Assembly: GCA_036794395.1 (NCBI GenBank)
Contig: DAIRGS010000346.1
Span: 1 to 7,510 of the forward strand
DNA from: DASXMX01 sp036794395
GTDB lineage: Bacteria > Planctomycetota > Phycisphaerae > Tepidisphaerales > Tepidisphaeraceae
Direction of reading: 5' to 3'
DNA: 7,510 nt
Positions 1 to 5,226 of this stretch are shown here, piece by piece. The translations under genes were made by a program, and so were the position numbers. The notes under the pieces were generated by a model. That model was not told the origin of the DNA. It was given only the letters and a program-made list of their open reading frames with translations, and made no database searches. Position 1 is the stretch's first letter; the number at the start of each line of letters is the position of its first letter.

Positions 1-46
1 GGGCCGGGGTGAGGGCGAATGCCGCGCGACTCAATCAGACCAAAGT

Positions 47-1126
47 ATGAAACCCCAAACAAGTACATCCACCCCCATTCATTTCACCCTCCCATTCATC
101 CTCTTCTTCACCGCCCTGCCAGCCCAGGCCAACCAACCCATCTCCCCCGCCGCCAACGCCTCCATCGATCGCGCCCTCGCCTACTTAAAACAAACCCAGC
201 AAGCCGATGGCGACTGGCCCCACGGCTCCACCGCCGGAACCACCGCCGTCCCCAGCCTCGCCGTCATGGCCTTCCTCTCCCGCGGCCACACGCCCGGCCA
301 GGGCCCCTACGGCCAAACCCTCAACGCCGCCATCGATCTCGTCCTCCGCGCCCAGCAACTCGAAGGCCCCAAACGCGGCCTCCTCGCCCACGACGACAGC
401 AACGTCGTCATGTACGAGCACGGCATCGCCACCGTCATGCTCACCGAAGCCTACGGCATGGTCGACGACGCCCGCCGGTCAAAGATCGATCGCGCCCTGT
501 CCCTCGCCCTCCAACTCATCATCGACGCGCAGTCCGCGGAAAAGACCAACCCCAAAGATCGCGGCGGCTGGCGCTACGCTCTCAACAGCCCCGACTCCGA
601 TATCTCCGTCACCGGCTGGCAGCTCATGGCACTCCGCGGCGCAGCCAACTGCGGAGCCGCCATCCCCCCCGATGTCCTCGAAAAAGGCGCCCAATACGTC
701 GCCCGCTGCGCTTCCGAAAAAGGCGGCTTCGCCTACCAGTCCGACGCCGGCGAACCCAACGTCGCCCGCACCGGCACCGGCCTGCTCTCCACCCTCCTCA
801 TCACCGGCAATTCCGCTTCACCCCAAATCCAAAAAGCCGCCGATTACCTCAAAGCCAATCCCCCCGACCGCTCCACCCCCTTCTACTACTACGCCATCTA
901 CTACGACTCACAGGCCCTCAACCAGCTCGGCGGCACCTATTGGCATACCGTCTACCCCAAACTCGTCCAGAACCTCCTCCCCCTCCAACAACCCGACGGT
1001 TCCTTCGCACCCGCCGCCGACGGCCAGGAATCCGAAGCCGGCCCCGCCTACCGCACCTCCATGGCCACCCTCGCCCTAACCGTCCCCCTCCGCTACCTCC
1101 CCCTCTACCAATCCGAGAAGCACTAA
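47..1126 (+). CDS. Exported squalene-cyclase/prenyltransferase-like alpha/alpha-barrel repeat protein
   Basis: A 359-residue protein with an apparent Sec signal peptide: a hydrophobic stretch at about 11-25 ends in PAQA, with likely cleavage after Ala28. The mature part consists of alpha-helical repeats like those of terpene cyclases and prenyltransferases. Repeat-like helices occur at 37-52 (SIDRALAYLKQTQQ), 93-104, 146-162 (KIDRALSLALQL) and 260-270. Gly/aromatic turns occur at 173-179 (GGWRYAL), 226-230 (GGFAY) and 314-320 (QQPDGSF). DSDISVTGWQLMAL at 183-196 is the most family-like segment. It is about half the length of hopene cyclases (roughly 630 residues), and I see no DxDD protonation motif, so cyclase activity is unlikely. 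Planctomycetes carry many such short exported relatives of unknown role. No Shine-Dalgarno sequence precedes the ATG at 47; the start is chosen because the signal peptide begins there. Substrate and function are unknown. Confidence 0.88.
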   Translation: MKPQTSTSTPIHFTLPFILFFTALPAQANQPISPAANASIDRALAYLKQTQQADGDWPHGSTAGTTAVPSLAVMAFLSRGHTPGQGPYGQTLNAAIDLVLRAQQLEGPKRGLLAHDDSNVVMYEHGIATVMLTEAYGMVDDARRSKIDRALSLALQLIIDAQSAEKTNPKDRGGWRYALNSPDSDISVTGWQLMALRGAANCGAAIPPDVLEKGAQYVARCASEKGGFAYQSDAGEPNVARTGTGLLSTLLITGNSASPQIQKAADYLKANPPDRSTPFYYYAIYYDSQALNQLGGTYWHTVYPKLVQNLLPLQQPDGSFAPAADGQESEAGPAYRTSMATLALTVPLRYLPLYQSEKH

Positions 1127-1138
1127 CACCCGACCAGA

Positions 1139-1223
1139 TTTGTCATCCTTGAGCGAAGCGAAGGATCTGCTGTGGGAGAACCGTTGGACTGTCAGATCCT
1201 TCGCTTCGCTCCAGGATGACAAA
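1139..1223. repeat. Long inverted repeat (31-bp arms), dispersed palindromic element or terminator
   Basis: The left arm at 1139-1169 and right arm at 1193-1223 are reverse complements over 31 bp with one mismatch (T1150 against C1212), separated by a 23-nt spacer. The arm core is GAGCGAAGCGAAGGATC. It begins 13 nt after the stop codon of the upstream gene, so its transcript would fold into a very stable hairpin and could end or protect the mRNA. From memory, closely similar TGTCATCCTGAGCGAAGCG palindromes occur repeatedly in genomes of several phyla, which suggests a REP-like dispersed element rather than a dedicated terminator. No T-tract follows it on the plus strand. Confidence 0.85.
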
Positions 1224-1361
1224 AGCCCTCCGCCCCTTCCTCGCCCTTCGTGCCTTCGTATCCGTGCCTCCCTCCGACTTCGTGCTAAAACATTTCCCCC
1301 GCGATACAGTACCTAAACAAGACTATCCACATTCAAATCACTCAGGCGGAAAGGAAAGCTC
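1224..1361. other. Spacer with CCTTCGTGC-like degenerate repeats and the 5' region of the oxidoreductase gene
   Basis: The first half (about 1228-1286) is a pyrimidine-rich tract of imperfect CCTTCGTGC-like units, including CGTGCCTTCGT at 1249-1259. That 11-mer recurs at 4160-4170. The second half is less GC-rich and probably holds the promoter of the following gene; GATACAGTACC near 1304-1314 is the only -10-like stretch I can point to, without a convincing -35 box. AAGGAAAG at 1351-1358 is a good Shine-Dalgarno sequence, with AGGA ending 6 nt before the ATG at 1362. Confidence 0.5.
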
Positions 1362-2699
1362 ATGCCCAAGCGACGCAACGTATCCCGGCGGCGTTTCATC
1401 AAAACGTCGGCCACGGCCGGCGCAGCCACAATCGCGTTCCCCTACATCGTCCCCAACCACGTGCTCGGCCAACAGGGCCGCACCGGCGCTAACGATCAAA
1501 TCGTCATCGCCAACATCGGCGTCGGAGGTCGCGGCAGCGATCACGTCCGCACCTTCCACCGCATGGGCGGCGTCAAAATCGGCGCGCTCTGCGATGTCGA
1601 TGCCAACAACGTCGCCAAGAACTTCAAAGTGGTCGGCGGAAATCCCTTCACCCACAAAGACTATCGAAAGATCCTCGAGCGCAAGGACATCGACGCCGTC
1701 GTCATCGCCACACCCGATCACTGGCACGCCATCATGATGATTGATGCCTGCCAGGCCGGCAAAGACGTCTACACCGAAAAGCCCACCTGCCGCACCATCC
1801 AGGAAGGCTTCGCGATGGTCAACGCCGCCGAGCACAACAAGCGCGTCGTCCAGGTCGGCTCCCAGGGCCGCTCCGAACCCACCGTCAAGCAACTGGCCGA
1901 ATACGTCCGCAATGGCCAGGTCGGCAAAGTTCACGAAGTCGAAGTCTGGCACCCCGAGAATCTTCGCGGCGGCATGACCGAAAACAGCGACCCGCCGGCC
2001 AGTCTCGATTGGGAACAATGGCTTGGCCCTGCTCGCTGGCGCCCCTATAACAAAAGCATCCATCCCTTCAGCTTCCGCTGGGTTCTCGACATCGGCGGAG
2101 GCTTCATCCGCGATCGCGGTAACCACGCCCTCTCCTGCGTCTTCTACGCCATGGATGCCGACAAAACCCAGCCCGTCAGCGTCGAAGCCACCGGCGAACA
2201 CGATAAACGCGGTATATATGATGCCCCATACAAAATGGAAGTGAAGTGGGAATTCAAAAACCCCGACTACATCGTCACCTGGTCCCAGCCCGGCCGCCAA
2301 CGACCTCTGCCCGGCATCATGGATCGCCGCACCGGCGCTGAAAAAATCTGCGACTGGGGCGCCGAGTTCAAGGGCGACAAAGGCTCCGTCATCCTATATC
2401 ACGGCGACGGCGCTGACGTCGAAAAGAAAGCCAAGGACTACAAACCCCCCGCGGGCGGCGTCATCCTCCCCAAGAGCCCCGGGCACCAGGAGAACTGGGT
2501 CCAGTGCATCAAGACCCGCGAGTTCCCCATCATGCCCATCCGCTCGGGCGTCGCCGTCATCACCCTCCCCGTCATCGCCAACATCTCCTACCTGGTGGGA
2601 AGAAAACTCCAGTTCGACCCGGCCACCCGCACCTTCATCGGCGACGACGAAGCCAATCGCCTCCTCGCCGACCCCTACCGCGCCCCATGGCACGTGTGA
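1362..2699 (+). CDS. Tat-secreted Gfo/Idh/MocA family oxidoreductase
   Basis: A 445-residue NAD(P)-dependent oxidoreductase predicted to act outside the cytoplasm on an unidentified sugar or polyol derivative. The N-terminus holds a twin-arginine signal (SRRRFIK, residues 8-14) followed by an Ala/Thr-rich hydrophobic stretch, so the protein would be exported folded with its cofactor. The Rossmann fold starts at 47 with the dinucleotide loop GVGGRG (53-58). PDHWHA lies at 118-123. The family motif EKP lies at 139-141, with Lys140 the expected catalytic lysine. WEQWLGPARWRPYN (217-230) is typical of the C-terminal domain found in Bacteroidetes and planctomycete members. GGGFIRDRGNH (245-255) supplies the Asp251/His255 pair. 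Length is normal for this subgroup. A Shine-Dalgarno sequence supports the start. The HEAT-repeat gene follows after 89 bp and may share its transcript. Substrate cannot be assigned, because planctomycetes encode many paralogues. Confidence 0.95.
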   Translation: MPKRRNVSRRRFIKTSATAGAATIAFPYIVPNHVLGQQGRTGANDQIVIANIGVGGRGSDHVRTFHRMGGVKIGALCDVDANNVAKNFKVVGGNPFTHKDYRKILERKDIDAVVIATPDHWHAIMMIDACQAGKDVYTEKPTCRTIQEGFAMVNAAEHNKRVVQVGSQGRSEPTVKQLAEYVRNGQVGKVHEVEVWHPENLRGGMTENSDPPASLDWEQWLGPARWRPYNKSIHPFSFRWVLDIGGGFIRDRGNHALSCVFYAMDADKTQPVSVEATGEHDKRGIYDAPYKMEVKWEFKNPDYIVTWSQPGRQRPLPGIMDRRTGAEKICDWGAEFKGDKGSVILYHGDGADVEKKAKDYKPPAGGVILPKSPGHQENWVQCIKTREFPIMPIRSGVAVITLPVIANISYLVGRKLQFDPATRTFIGDDEANRLLADPYRAPWHV

Positions 2700-2734
2700 C
2701 AATTGATAATTGACAATGGACAATTGACAACGAA
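2700..2734 (+). repeat. Degenerate heptad tandem repeat, block 1
   Basis: Five 7-bp units run directly from the base after the oxidoreductase stop codon: CAATTGA (2700), TAATTGA (2707), CAATGGA (2714), CAATTGA (2721) and CAACGAA (2728). It is AT-rich against a GC-rich background. It resembles the short tandemly repeated heptads known from cyanobacteria, whose reverse translation yields spurious peptides such as QLSIVNYQLS; exactly such a peptide is encoded on the minus strand here. Confidence 0.85.
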
Positions 2735-2753
2735 ACCAAACAAGACCTCCGCC

Positions 2754-2788
2754 CAACGGACCACTGACAACTGACAAAGGACCATCCA
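2754..2788 (+). repeat. Degenerate heptad tandem repeat, block 2, ending at the HEAT gene start codon
   Basis: A second block of heptads: CAACGGA (2754), CCACTGA (2761), CAACTGA (2768), CAAAGGA (2775) and CCATCCA (2782). It is out of phase with block 1 (54 bp apart, not a multiple of 7) after a 19-bp unrelated stretch. The last unit abuts the ATG at 2789, and the fourth unit provides the Shine-Dalgarno sequence. Confidence 0.75.
2776..2781 (+). promoter_or_regulatory. Ribosome binding site inside a heptad repeat unit
   Basis: AAAGGA lies 7 nt before the ATG at 2789, a good Shine-Dalgarno position. It is formed by the repeat unit CAAAGGA, so the translation signal of the HEAT gene has been supplied by the repeat. 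It supports the 2789 start. Confidence 0.6.
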
Positions 2789-3331
2789 ATGCCAGACCTC
2801 AAAGAAACGCTTGAACAACTCAAATCCGAAGACATGAAAAACCGCAACGCCGCCATGGAGGCGGCCGGACCGCTCGGCCCCACCGCCGTCCCACCGCTCG
2901 CCGAAATGATGAAGCAGGACGTGCGCACCTTCGGCCGCGATGCAAAACTCGCCCTGCAAAACATCGTGAACTACTCCGGCCGGCCCGGAGCCGAGACCGA
3001 AGCCAAAGCCGTCACGGCCGAACTGCTCAAAGTCGCGTCCAGCGCCGATCACCCCCGCTTCATCCGCGGCGACGCCCTCTGCTGGGTCGGATACATCGGC
3101 GGCCCCGATGCCATCCCAACCCTCGTCAAACTTCTCGATGACCGTGTCATCCGCGAAGACGCCCGCACCGCACTCGAACGCATCCCCGGCGATCAATCCC
3201 TCGCCGCCCTCAAAAAATACGAAGCCTCCGGCGCAACCGACTTCCGCAAAAACATCCAGCAATCCATCCGCAACCGCGGCCTCACCAGCCAAACCGTAGG
3301 CCTCGGCGAAGGCAGCAAAACAATGTCGTAA
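2789..3331 (+). CDS. HEAT-repeat protein
   Basis: A 180-residue protein without signal peptide or membrane segment, so probably cytoplasmic. It is built of helical pairs of the HEAT/PBS-lyase-like type. Approximate repeats lie at 16-42 (NRNAAMEAAGPLGPTAVPPL), 47-83, 91-118 (GDALCWVGYIGGPDAIPTL at 94-112) and 119-145 (REDARTALERIPGDQSLAAL at 122-141), with a final helix at 150-164. The last 15 residues look disordered. Such proteins act as binding scaffolds; some relatives are lyases for phycobilins, but nothing here supports that activity. The gene follows the oxidoreductase after an 89-bp heptad-repeat spacer, so co-transcription is plausible. It converges on the minus-strand gene ending at 3342, with only 10 bp between the stops. 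The partner is unknown. Confidence 0.88.
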   Translation: MPDLKETLEQLKSEDMKNRNAAMEAAGPLGPTAVPPLAEMMKQDVRTFGRDAKLALQNIVNYSGRPGAETEAKAVTAELLKVASSADHPRFIRGDALCWVGYIGGPDAIPTLVKLLDDRVIREDARTALERIPGDQSLAALKKYEASGATDFRKNIQQSIRNRGLTSQTVGLGEGSKTMS

Positions 3332-3341
3332 CTGCCTGCAA

Positions 3342-3707
3342 CTACTTCACCCAACAATCCGGGGCAAGGTCTCGAAGCGCGACACAATTGGGCCTAATAC
3401 CTTGCCCCTGCTCCGAATCGCCCGTGATGGTTGGCCGGTCCGCAGCATCAGCCGGCGGATCGGGTATCACCGTCGTTTCCCGCAACGACGGAAGCTCGAC
3501 CGCCGAAATGCCGCCCCCGTGCGCCCGCTCGAAAACGACGAAACCCGATGCAGCCGGGACCAGCTTATCGCTTTCCGGCCCGGGAACGGTCCTCGCCTGC
3601 CCGGATTCCGCACCCATCGTTGTACTCGCCACCGGGATGATCGCTGCAATTCCCGCAAACAGCGTCAGCACGATCGCGAATCCGCCGGTAGAACGGTGGT
3701 AAGCCAT
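3342..3707 (-). CDS. Short exported protein of unknown function
   Basis: A 121-residue minus-strand protein that I do not recognise. It begins with a plausible signal peptide or membrane anchor: positive residues and MAYHRSTGG, then a hydrophobic core at about 10-27 (FAIVLTLFAGIAAIIPVA), with possible cleavage near MGA (31-33). The remaining roughly 88 residues are Pro/Gly/Asp-rich and probably extracellular. I prefer it to the overlapping plus-strand open frames because of the signal peptide and an AGGTAAGA stretch (3715-3722) upstream of the ATG at 3707, although that Shine-Dalgarno sequence is weak. Its codons favour GCG, CCG and CTG endings, unlike the C-ending codons of the plus-strand genes to its left. 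A MITE-like insertion begins 112 bp upstream of its start and could affect its promoter. A 10-bp inverted repeat lies in its 3' end. Confidence 0.55.
   Translation of the reverse strand: MAYHRSTGGFAIVLTLFAGIAAIIPVASTTMGAESGQARTVPGPESDKLVPAASGFVVFERAHGGGISAVELPSLRETTVIPDPPADAADRPTITGDSEQGQGIRPNCVALRDLAPDCWVK
3361..3408. terminator. Inverted repeat near convergent gene ends, possible terminator
   Basis: GGGGCAAGGT at 3361-3370 and ACCTTGCCCC at 3399-3408 form a perfect 10-bp stem with a 28-nt loop. It lies 30 bp beyond the HEAT gene stop and inside the last codons of the converging minus-strand gene. No T-tract follows in either direction, so rho-independent termination is uncertain. It could act as an mRNA 3' stabiliser for the HEAT transcript. 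Confidence 0.45.
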
Positions 3708-3808
3708 TCAAATATCTTACCTGCCATGACAATGCTTCGCTCCAAGCCGAGCGCCCTGAGCACCACGACCCAGAGCGATTGCATGTTCCTCGCCCCGCTA
3801 CTCATTTC

Positions 3809-3819
3809 AGTGCGAGGCT
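3809..3819 (+). repeat. Left target-site duplication of the MITE
   Basis: AGTGCGAGGCT, identical to 3983-3993 and directly abutting the left terminal inverted repeat. Confidence 0.75.
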
Positions 3820-3982
3820 GGGCTGATGAAAACCTCAGGACCATTTCATCCGGAATTTGTTGCGCGCAAAGTGATACCTATCCTTCGACAAAGTCACGAG
3901 TTGTGCGCCAGCTCGCATCAACAACACGTTTTTGACGCGCACCCCCGAATTTCGCTTAAAAATCGGGGGGGTTCATCAGCCC
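3820..3982. mobile_element. 163-bp MITE-like element with 11-bp terminal inverted repeats
   Basis: The element starts with GGGCTGATGAA (3820-3830) and ends with its exact reverse complement TTCATCAGCCC (3972-3982). It is flanked immediately on both sides by the direct repeat AGTGCGAGGCT (3809-3819 and 3983-3993), the expected footprint of a transposition event with an 11-bp target duplication. The duplication could be counted as 12 bp, because a C precedes both copies. Duplications of about 9-13 bp are known for IS4-type elements, so an IS4-like DDE transposase acting in trans is a reasonable but unproven guess. The inside has no transposase gene. It contains a GC-capped hairpin near the right end and a 35-codon open frame on the minus strand (GTG at 3942, stop at 3835). 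Confidence 0.75.
3942..3969. other. Hairpin inside the MITE
   Basis: CCCCCGA (3942-3948) pairs with TCGGGGG (3963-3969). After one A/A mismatch, three further A-T pairs extend the stem, leaving a CGCTT loop. It lies just inside the right terminal repeat and could be a terminator or a recognition structure of the element. No T-tract follows on either strand. Confidence 0.5.
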
Positions 3983-3993
3983 AGTGCGAGGCT
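3983..3993 (+). repeat. Right target-site duplication of the MITE
   Basis: AGTGCGAGGCT, identical to 3809-3819 and directly abutting the right terminal inverted repeat. Its last bases also form the 5' arm of the hairpin at 3990-4004. Confidence 0.75.
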
Positions 3994-4004
3994 CCTGCCG
4001 AGCC
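3990..4004. repeat. Small GC hairpin at the MITE insertion site
   Basis: GGCTC (3990-3994) and GAGCC (4000-4004) flank a CTGCC loop. From memory, GCGAGGCTCCTGCCGAGCC-like palindromes recur in planctomycete genomes as REP-like elements, so the MITE may have landed in such a repeat. It could also serve as a weak terminator for the minus-strand acetamidase gene, although no T-tract follows. Confidence 0.4.
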
Positions 4005-4052
4005 AATCTAAACTGACACCATGCACCCCCATTCATCCGCTGGTCCCCCCCA

Positions 4053-4092
4053 TCTCCTTGTCTCCTTGTCTCCTTGTCTCCTTGTCTCCTTG
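4053..4092 (+). repeat. Octad tandem array, five perfect TCTCCTTG units
   Basis: Five uninterrupted identical copies of TCTCCTTG. It lies in the 3' spacer of the minus-strand acetamidase gene and reads CAAGGAGA in that direction. Identical units suggest recent slippage expansion. Translations of this type (SLSPCLLVSL) are familiar as spurious proteins in repeat-rich cyanobacterial genomes. Confidence 0.95.
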
Positions 4093-4140
4093 TCTCCCCC
4101 TCACTCCCTCTCCCCCTCACTCCCTCTCCCCCTCACCCCC
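4093..4140 (+). repeat. 16-bp tandem array, three units
   Basis: Three copies of TCTCCCCCTCACTCCC at 4093, 4109 and 4125; the third differs by one base (T to C at its thirteenth position). The array directly continues the octad array and shares its TCTCC start, so it may be derived from it. It is wholly pyrimidine on the plus strand except for one A per unit. The array ends 6 bp before the acetamidase stop codon. Confidence 0.93.
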
Positions 4141-4146
4141 TCGCAT

Positions 4147-5214
4147 TTACACTCCCCTCCGTGCCTTCGTCCCTTCCCCCCCAAATATCCCTTTAGGAAT
4201 CATCCCATGCACCCCCTTGGTCCCATCCACCAACTGCGTAATCTCAAAATCCACCGCCACGCTCGCCAGCATGTACGCCTCGGCCTTGTCCATTCCTTTT
4301 GTCGTCACCAGAAAATCGATGGCTTCCCTTACGGCGATCTTCGTCGCCTCGTTCAGATCCTTATCGATTCCCATCACGATCCAATGCGTCGGCGTCTCCG
4401 CTCGCGGCCACTTCAGCTTCATGTCCTTCCGCACAATAAACCGCAGCCGTCCCGTCAGCGATGTCTCCAGCGCCGTGATGTCCACCTCCCCATTCCCCTG
4501 CCCGGCATGCCCATCCCCCACCTCAAACAACGCCCCCTTCGCATGCACCGGAATGAATAAAGTCGTCCCCGCCACCAGCTCCTTGTTATCCAGATTTCCC
4601 GCATGCATGCCCGGCGGCGCGCTGCTGATCCGGCCCGCAGCCTCCTCCGGCGCAACCCCCATGCTCCCAAAGAACGGCCGCAACGGAATCTCCACTCCTT
4701 CCGAAAAATGGGCCACCATCTTTTCACGATCCAACTGAATCAGCTTCGACTTCTGAAAGGTAAAATCCTCCGGCAAAAACCCAAACCGCGGCGAAAACCC
4801 GTTGTACGCATACGGCAGCGCCAACCCGATCTTCTCAATCCTCACCTCCAGCACATCCCCCGCCTCCGCCCCTTCCACATAAATCGGCCCCGTCAAAATG
4901 TGCCCGCCCGGCCCCTTCTCCTTCACCTTCTCATACACATCCCGCAACGCCTGCTCCACTTGCTCCGCCGCCACCCCCATCCGCCTCAACCCAGCCGGGC
5001 TGTTCGTCAGCAGCGTCTCGACCTCCACCACATCCCCCGACCCAATCCGCAACACCGGCTTCGCCTTCGCATCGTAATACCCCCACACGACCGTCGCGGG
5101 CGAAACCTTTAGCTGATAAGTTTTCCCGTCCCCCTCATTCCTCGCACCCTTCTCCTGCCCCCACGCCGAATCGGCGCCCACCAACAACAACATGCACATT
5201 ACCGCGTATCGCAT
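4147..5214 (-). CDS. Exported acetamidase/formamidase family protein
   Basis: A 355-residue member of the FmdA/AmdA family, which hydrolyses short amides such as formamide or acetamide to ammonia and the acid. Family segments: GPIYVEGAEAGDVLEVRI (109-126), HAGNLDNKEL (204-213), a DGH motif at 234-236 within FEVGDGHAGQGNGE, and a C-terminal stretch containing DFEITQLVDGTKGVH and PKGIF. His204, Asp234 and His236 are candidate metal or active-site residues. The start is placed at the ATG at 5214, because GGAG lies 8 nt upstream; an in-frame TTG two codons earlier lies too close to it. Residues 1-19 form a signal peptide with likely cleavage after AWG, so the protein is exported, whereas characterised amidases of this family are cytoplasmic. 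Substrate is uncertain. The last 10 or so residues (GGEGTKARRGV) are encoded next to a repeat-like tract. The lipase gene lies 85 bp upstream on the same strand. Confidence 0.93.
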   Translation of the reverse strand: MRYAVMCMLLLVGADSAWGQEKGARNEGDGKTYQLKVSPATVVWGYYDAKAKPVLRIGSGDVVEVETLLTNSPAGLRRMGVAAEQVEQALRDVYEKVKEKGPGGHILTGPIYVEGAEAGDVLEVRIEKIGLALPYAYNGFSPRFGFLPEDFTFQKSKLIQLDREKMVAHFSEGVEIPLRPFFGSMGVAPEEAAGRISSAPPGMHAGNLDNKELVAGTTLFIPVHAKGALFEVGDGHAGQGNGEVDITALETSLTGRLRFIVRKDMKLKWPRAETPTHWIVMGIDKDLNEATKIAVREAIDFLVTTKGMDKAEAYMLASVAVDFEITQLVDGTKGVHGMIPKGIFGGEGTKARRGV

Positions 5215-5222
5215 TGGCAATT

Positions 5223-5226
5223 CTCC
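5223..5226 (-). promoter_or_regulatory. Ribosome binding site that fixes the acetamidase start
   Basis: GGAG on the minus strand, 8 nt before the ATG at 5214. The upstream TTG alternative at 5220 would leave only 2 nt, so the ATG is preferred. Confidence 0.65.

Larger units (their letters stand above)
3708..4146. other. Repeat-rich spacer between two minus-strand genes
   Basis: No gene is supported in these 439 bp. They hold, in order: the presumed 5' region of the short exported gene (3708-3808), a MITE-like element with its target duplications (3809-3993), a small hairpin at the landing site (3990-4004), a C-rich stretch, and two adjoining tandem arrays (4053-4140) that end just before the acetamidase stop codon. 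Open frames crossing this DNA on the plus strand are low-complexity Ser/Pro/Leu translations of the arrays. Confidence 0.8.

Noticed and set aside
19..1152. Long plus-strand frame of 377 codons overlapping the barrel-protein gene
   Set aside because: Its translation is an Arg/Pro/His-rich out-of-frame reading of C-rich DNA; the frame starting at 47 has a signal peptide and family motifs.
1338..2300. 320-codon minus-strand frame opposite the oxidoreductase
   Set aside because: Antisense shadow of a strongly supported gene: Val/Gly/Asp/Ala-rich with no recognisable motif.
2675..3292. 205-codon minus-strand frame opposite the HEAT gene
   Set aside because: Shadow of the HEAT gene; its end, containing LSVVRW and LSIINC, is the usual spurious translation of heptad repeats.
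3388..3702. Plus-strand frame of 104 codons opposite the short exported gene
   Set aside because: No signal peptide, ribosome binding site or motif; the minus-strand frame has a signal peptide and a possible Shine-Dalgarno sequence.
3826..4011. 61-codon plus-strand frame starting inside the MITE end
   Set aside because: Its ATG is part of the terminal inverted repeat, and it runs through the right end into flanking DNA, so it is explained by the insertion.
70..4036. 13-base match CACCCCCATTCAT at 70-82 and 4024-4036
   Set aside because: Both lie in C-rich low-complexity DNA where such matches are expected; no longer similarity surrounds them.
4053..4140. Possible CRISPR array
   Set aside because: The units are 8 and 16 bp, directly adjoining with no spacers, and no cas gene is nearby.
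3932..4738. Plus-strand frames rich in Ser, Pro and Leu across the tandem arrays
   Set aside because: Low-complexity translations of the TCTCCTTG and TCTCCCCCTCACTCCC units, continuing as an antisense reading of the acetamidase gene.
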